Of a stretch of 5,905 nt of DNA, positions 5,359 through 5,905 are shown piece by piece. The notes beneath the pieces were generated by a model, which was given only the letters and a program-made list of their open reading frames with translations, did not search any database and was not told the DNA's origin. Both the position numbers and the translations under genes were made by a program. Source of the stretch: Flavobacterium sp. (GTDB lineage: Bacteria > Bacteroidota > Bacteroidia > Flavobacteriales > Flavobacteriaceae); contig JAIXTU010000200.1 in the NCBI GenBank assembly GCA_027483785.1, positions 1 through 5,905 of the forward strand, written 5' to 3'. The stretch's first letter is position 1; each line of letters begins with the position of its first letter.

Positions 5359-5905
5359 CTGATTGCTCCACGCTCGCGAACGCTGTAAAAACGAATACGA
5401 TTTGCGCTGCAGGTTTCTTTCCACATACGTTCTAAATAATACGGAACATCAGAGCAAGCCACAACACACTCCGGCTTGTATTGCTCGATTAATCGCTGCA
5501 AATTAATTCGTGCCGCTTTGTTTAGAATGAAGATATGTGCGCTGCGAAGCGATTCATCTACAAAATTTGTATCCACGTACACCAATTGCTTTCCGTTTAC
5601 TCGGAAATAATGCTTAGCCGAAGCGAAACTCCAATCACGAACTTTTGCTTGGCGCACATAATCATTCAAAACAGATTGACTAGTAGATCTCTTCGCAGTA
5701 AAAACAGTTGCGCGATCATTCTTTTGTTCAATTAAAATTGGTGCCGACCGTTGATACACTACCGTTAAAGTATGCGTATCAGATAAAATTAATTTCTCCG
5801 CTAAACTTCCGACTTGAAAACTTAGCAACATCACACCTACTGCATAGAGATATTTGTAACGTCTAGTAATACAGTACAAGATCAAAAAAACCAGCAAAAA
5901 ATAGG
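5349..5905 (-). CDS. comEC: ComEC/Rec2 family DNA uptake channel, C-terminal part
   Basis: The reading frame ends at TAA (5349-5351) and stays open to the right edge, so 184 C-terminal residues are visible and the start lies outside the window; the TTG at 5895-5897 is not a credible start. The visible part begins with hydrophobic membrane segments (LLVFLILY, then YLYAVGVMLLSFQVGSL) and continues as a soluble alpha/beta region. The tail (INLQRLIEQYKPECVVACSD, YYLERMWKETC, IRFYSVRERGAISIK) resembles the C-terminus of flavobacterial ComEC proteins as I remember them. ComEC forms the inner-membrane channel through which single-stranded DNA enters during natural transformation. Many ComEC proteins end in a metallo-beta-lactamase-like domain; no HxHxDH motif is present here, so this tail appears to be the reduced Bacteroidota form. 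It is convergent with the operon to its left. Identification rests on the tail alone, so the family is likely but not certain. Confidence 0.75.
   Translation of the reverse strand, partial: YFLLVFLILYCITRRYKYLYAVGVMLLSFQVGSLAEKLILSDTHTLTVVYQRSAPILIEQKNDRATVFTAKRSTSQSVLNDYVRQAKVRDWSFASAKHYFRVNGKQLVYVDTNFVDESLRSAHIFILNKAARINLQRLIEQYKPECVVACSDVPYYLERMWKETCSANRIRFYSVRERGAISIK

Overview
The window looks like a chromosomal stretch of a Bacteroidota genome, most likely a flavobacterium. The DNA is AT-rich, genes lack Shine-Dalgarno sequences, the best promoter candidate carries the flavobacterial -7 element (TANNTTTG), and the gene families (paired POT transporters, secreted thioredoxin-like proteins, a short-tailed ComEC, DUF3050) are typical of that class. 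The organism is inferred from family recognition and composition only.

Layout. Positions 1-112 hold a broken 3' fragment of a DUF3050-type gene on the minus strand. It lies in an 80-bp direct repeat (1-80 and 230-309) whose second copy is the 3' end of the intact DUF3050 gene (252-1040, minus). The AT-rich spacer between the copies contains a perfect 18-bp palindrome (166-183). A 148-bp divergent intergenic region (1041-1188) separates this gene from a four-gene plus-strand operon. The operon encodes two proton-coupled oligopeptide (POT) transporters (1189-2841 and 2846-4342) and two exported thioredoxin-fold proteins (4374-4826 and 4829-5299), with gaps of 4, 31 and 2 nt. A strong hairpin terminator (5321-5358) ends it. 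The terminator overlaps the stop codon of a convergent minus-strand gene, the C-terminal part of a ComEC/Rec2-like DNA uptake channel that runs off the right edge.

How the genes may work together. The two POT proteins should import di- and tripeptides across the inner membrane, driven by protons. They are not equivalent: the second keeps the conserved TM7 glutamate, while the first has lysine there and a periplasmic insertion of about 86 residues. The two thioredoxin-like proteins carry different active sites (WCGPC and WCGWC) and probably act on periplasmic thiols. Their link to peptide uptake is by operon position only. The most interesting point is the DUF3050 protein: it carries a His/Glu/Asp pattern whose spacing matches the metal ligands of heme-oxygenase-like diiron oxidases, suggesting that this uncharacterised family may be a metal-dependent oxidase.
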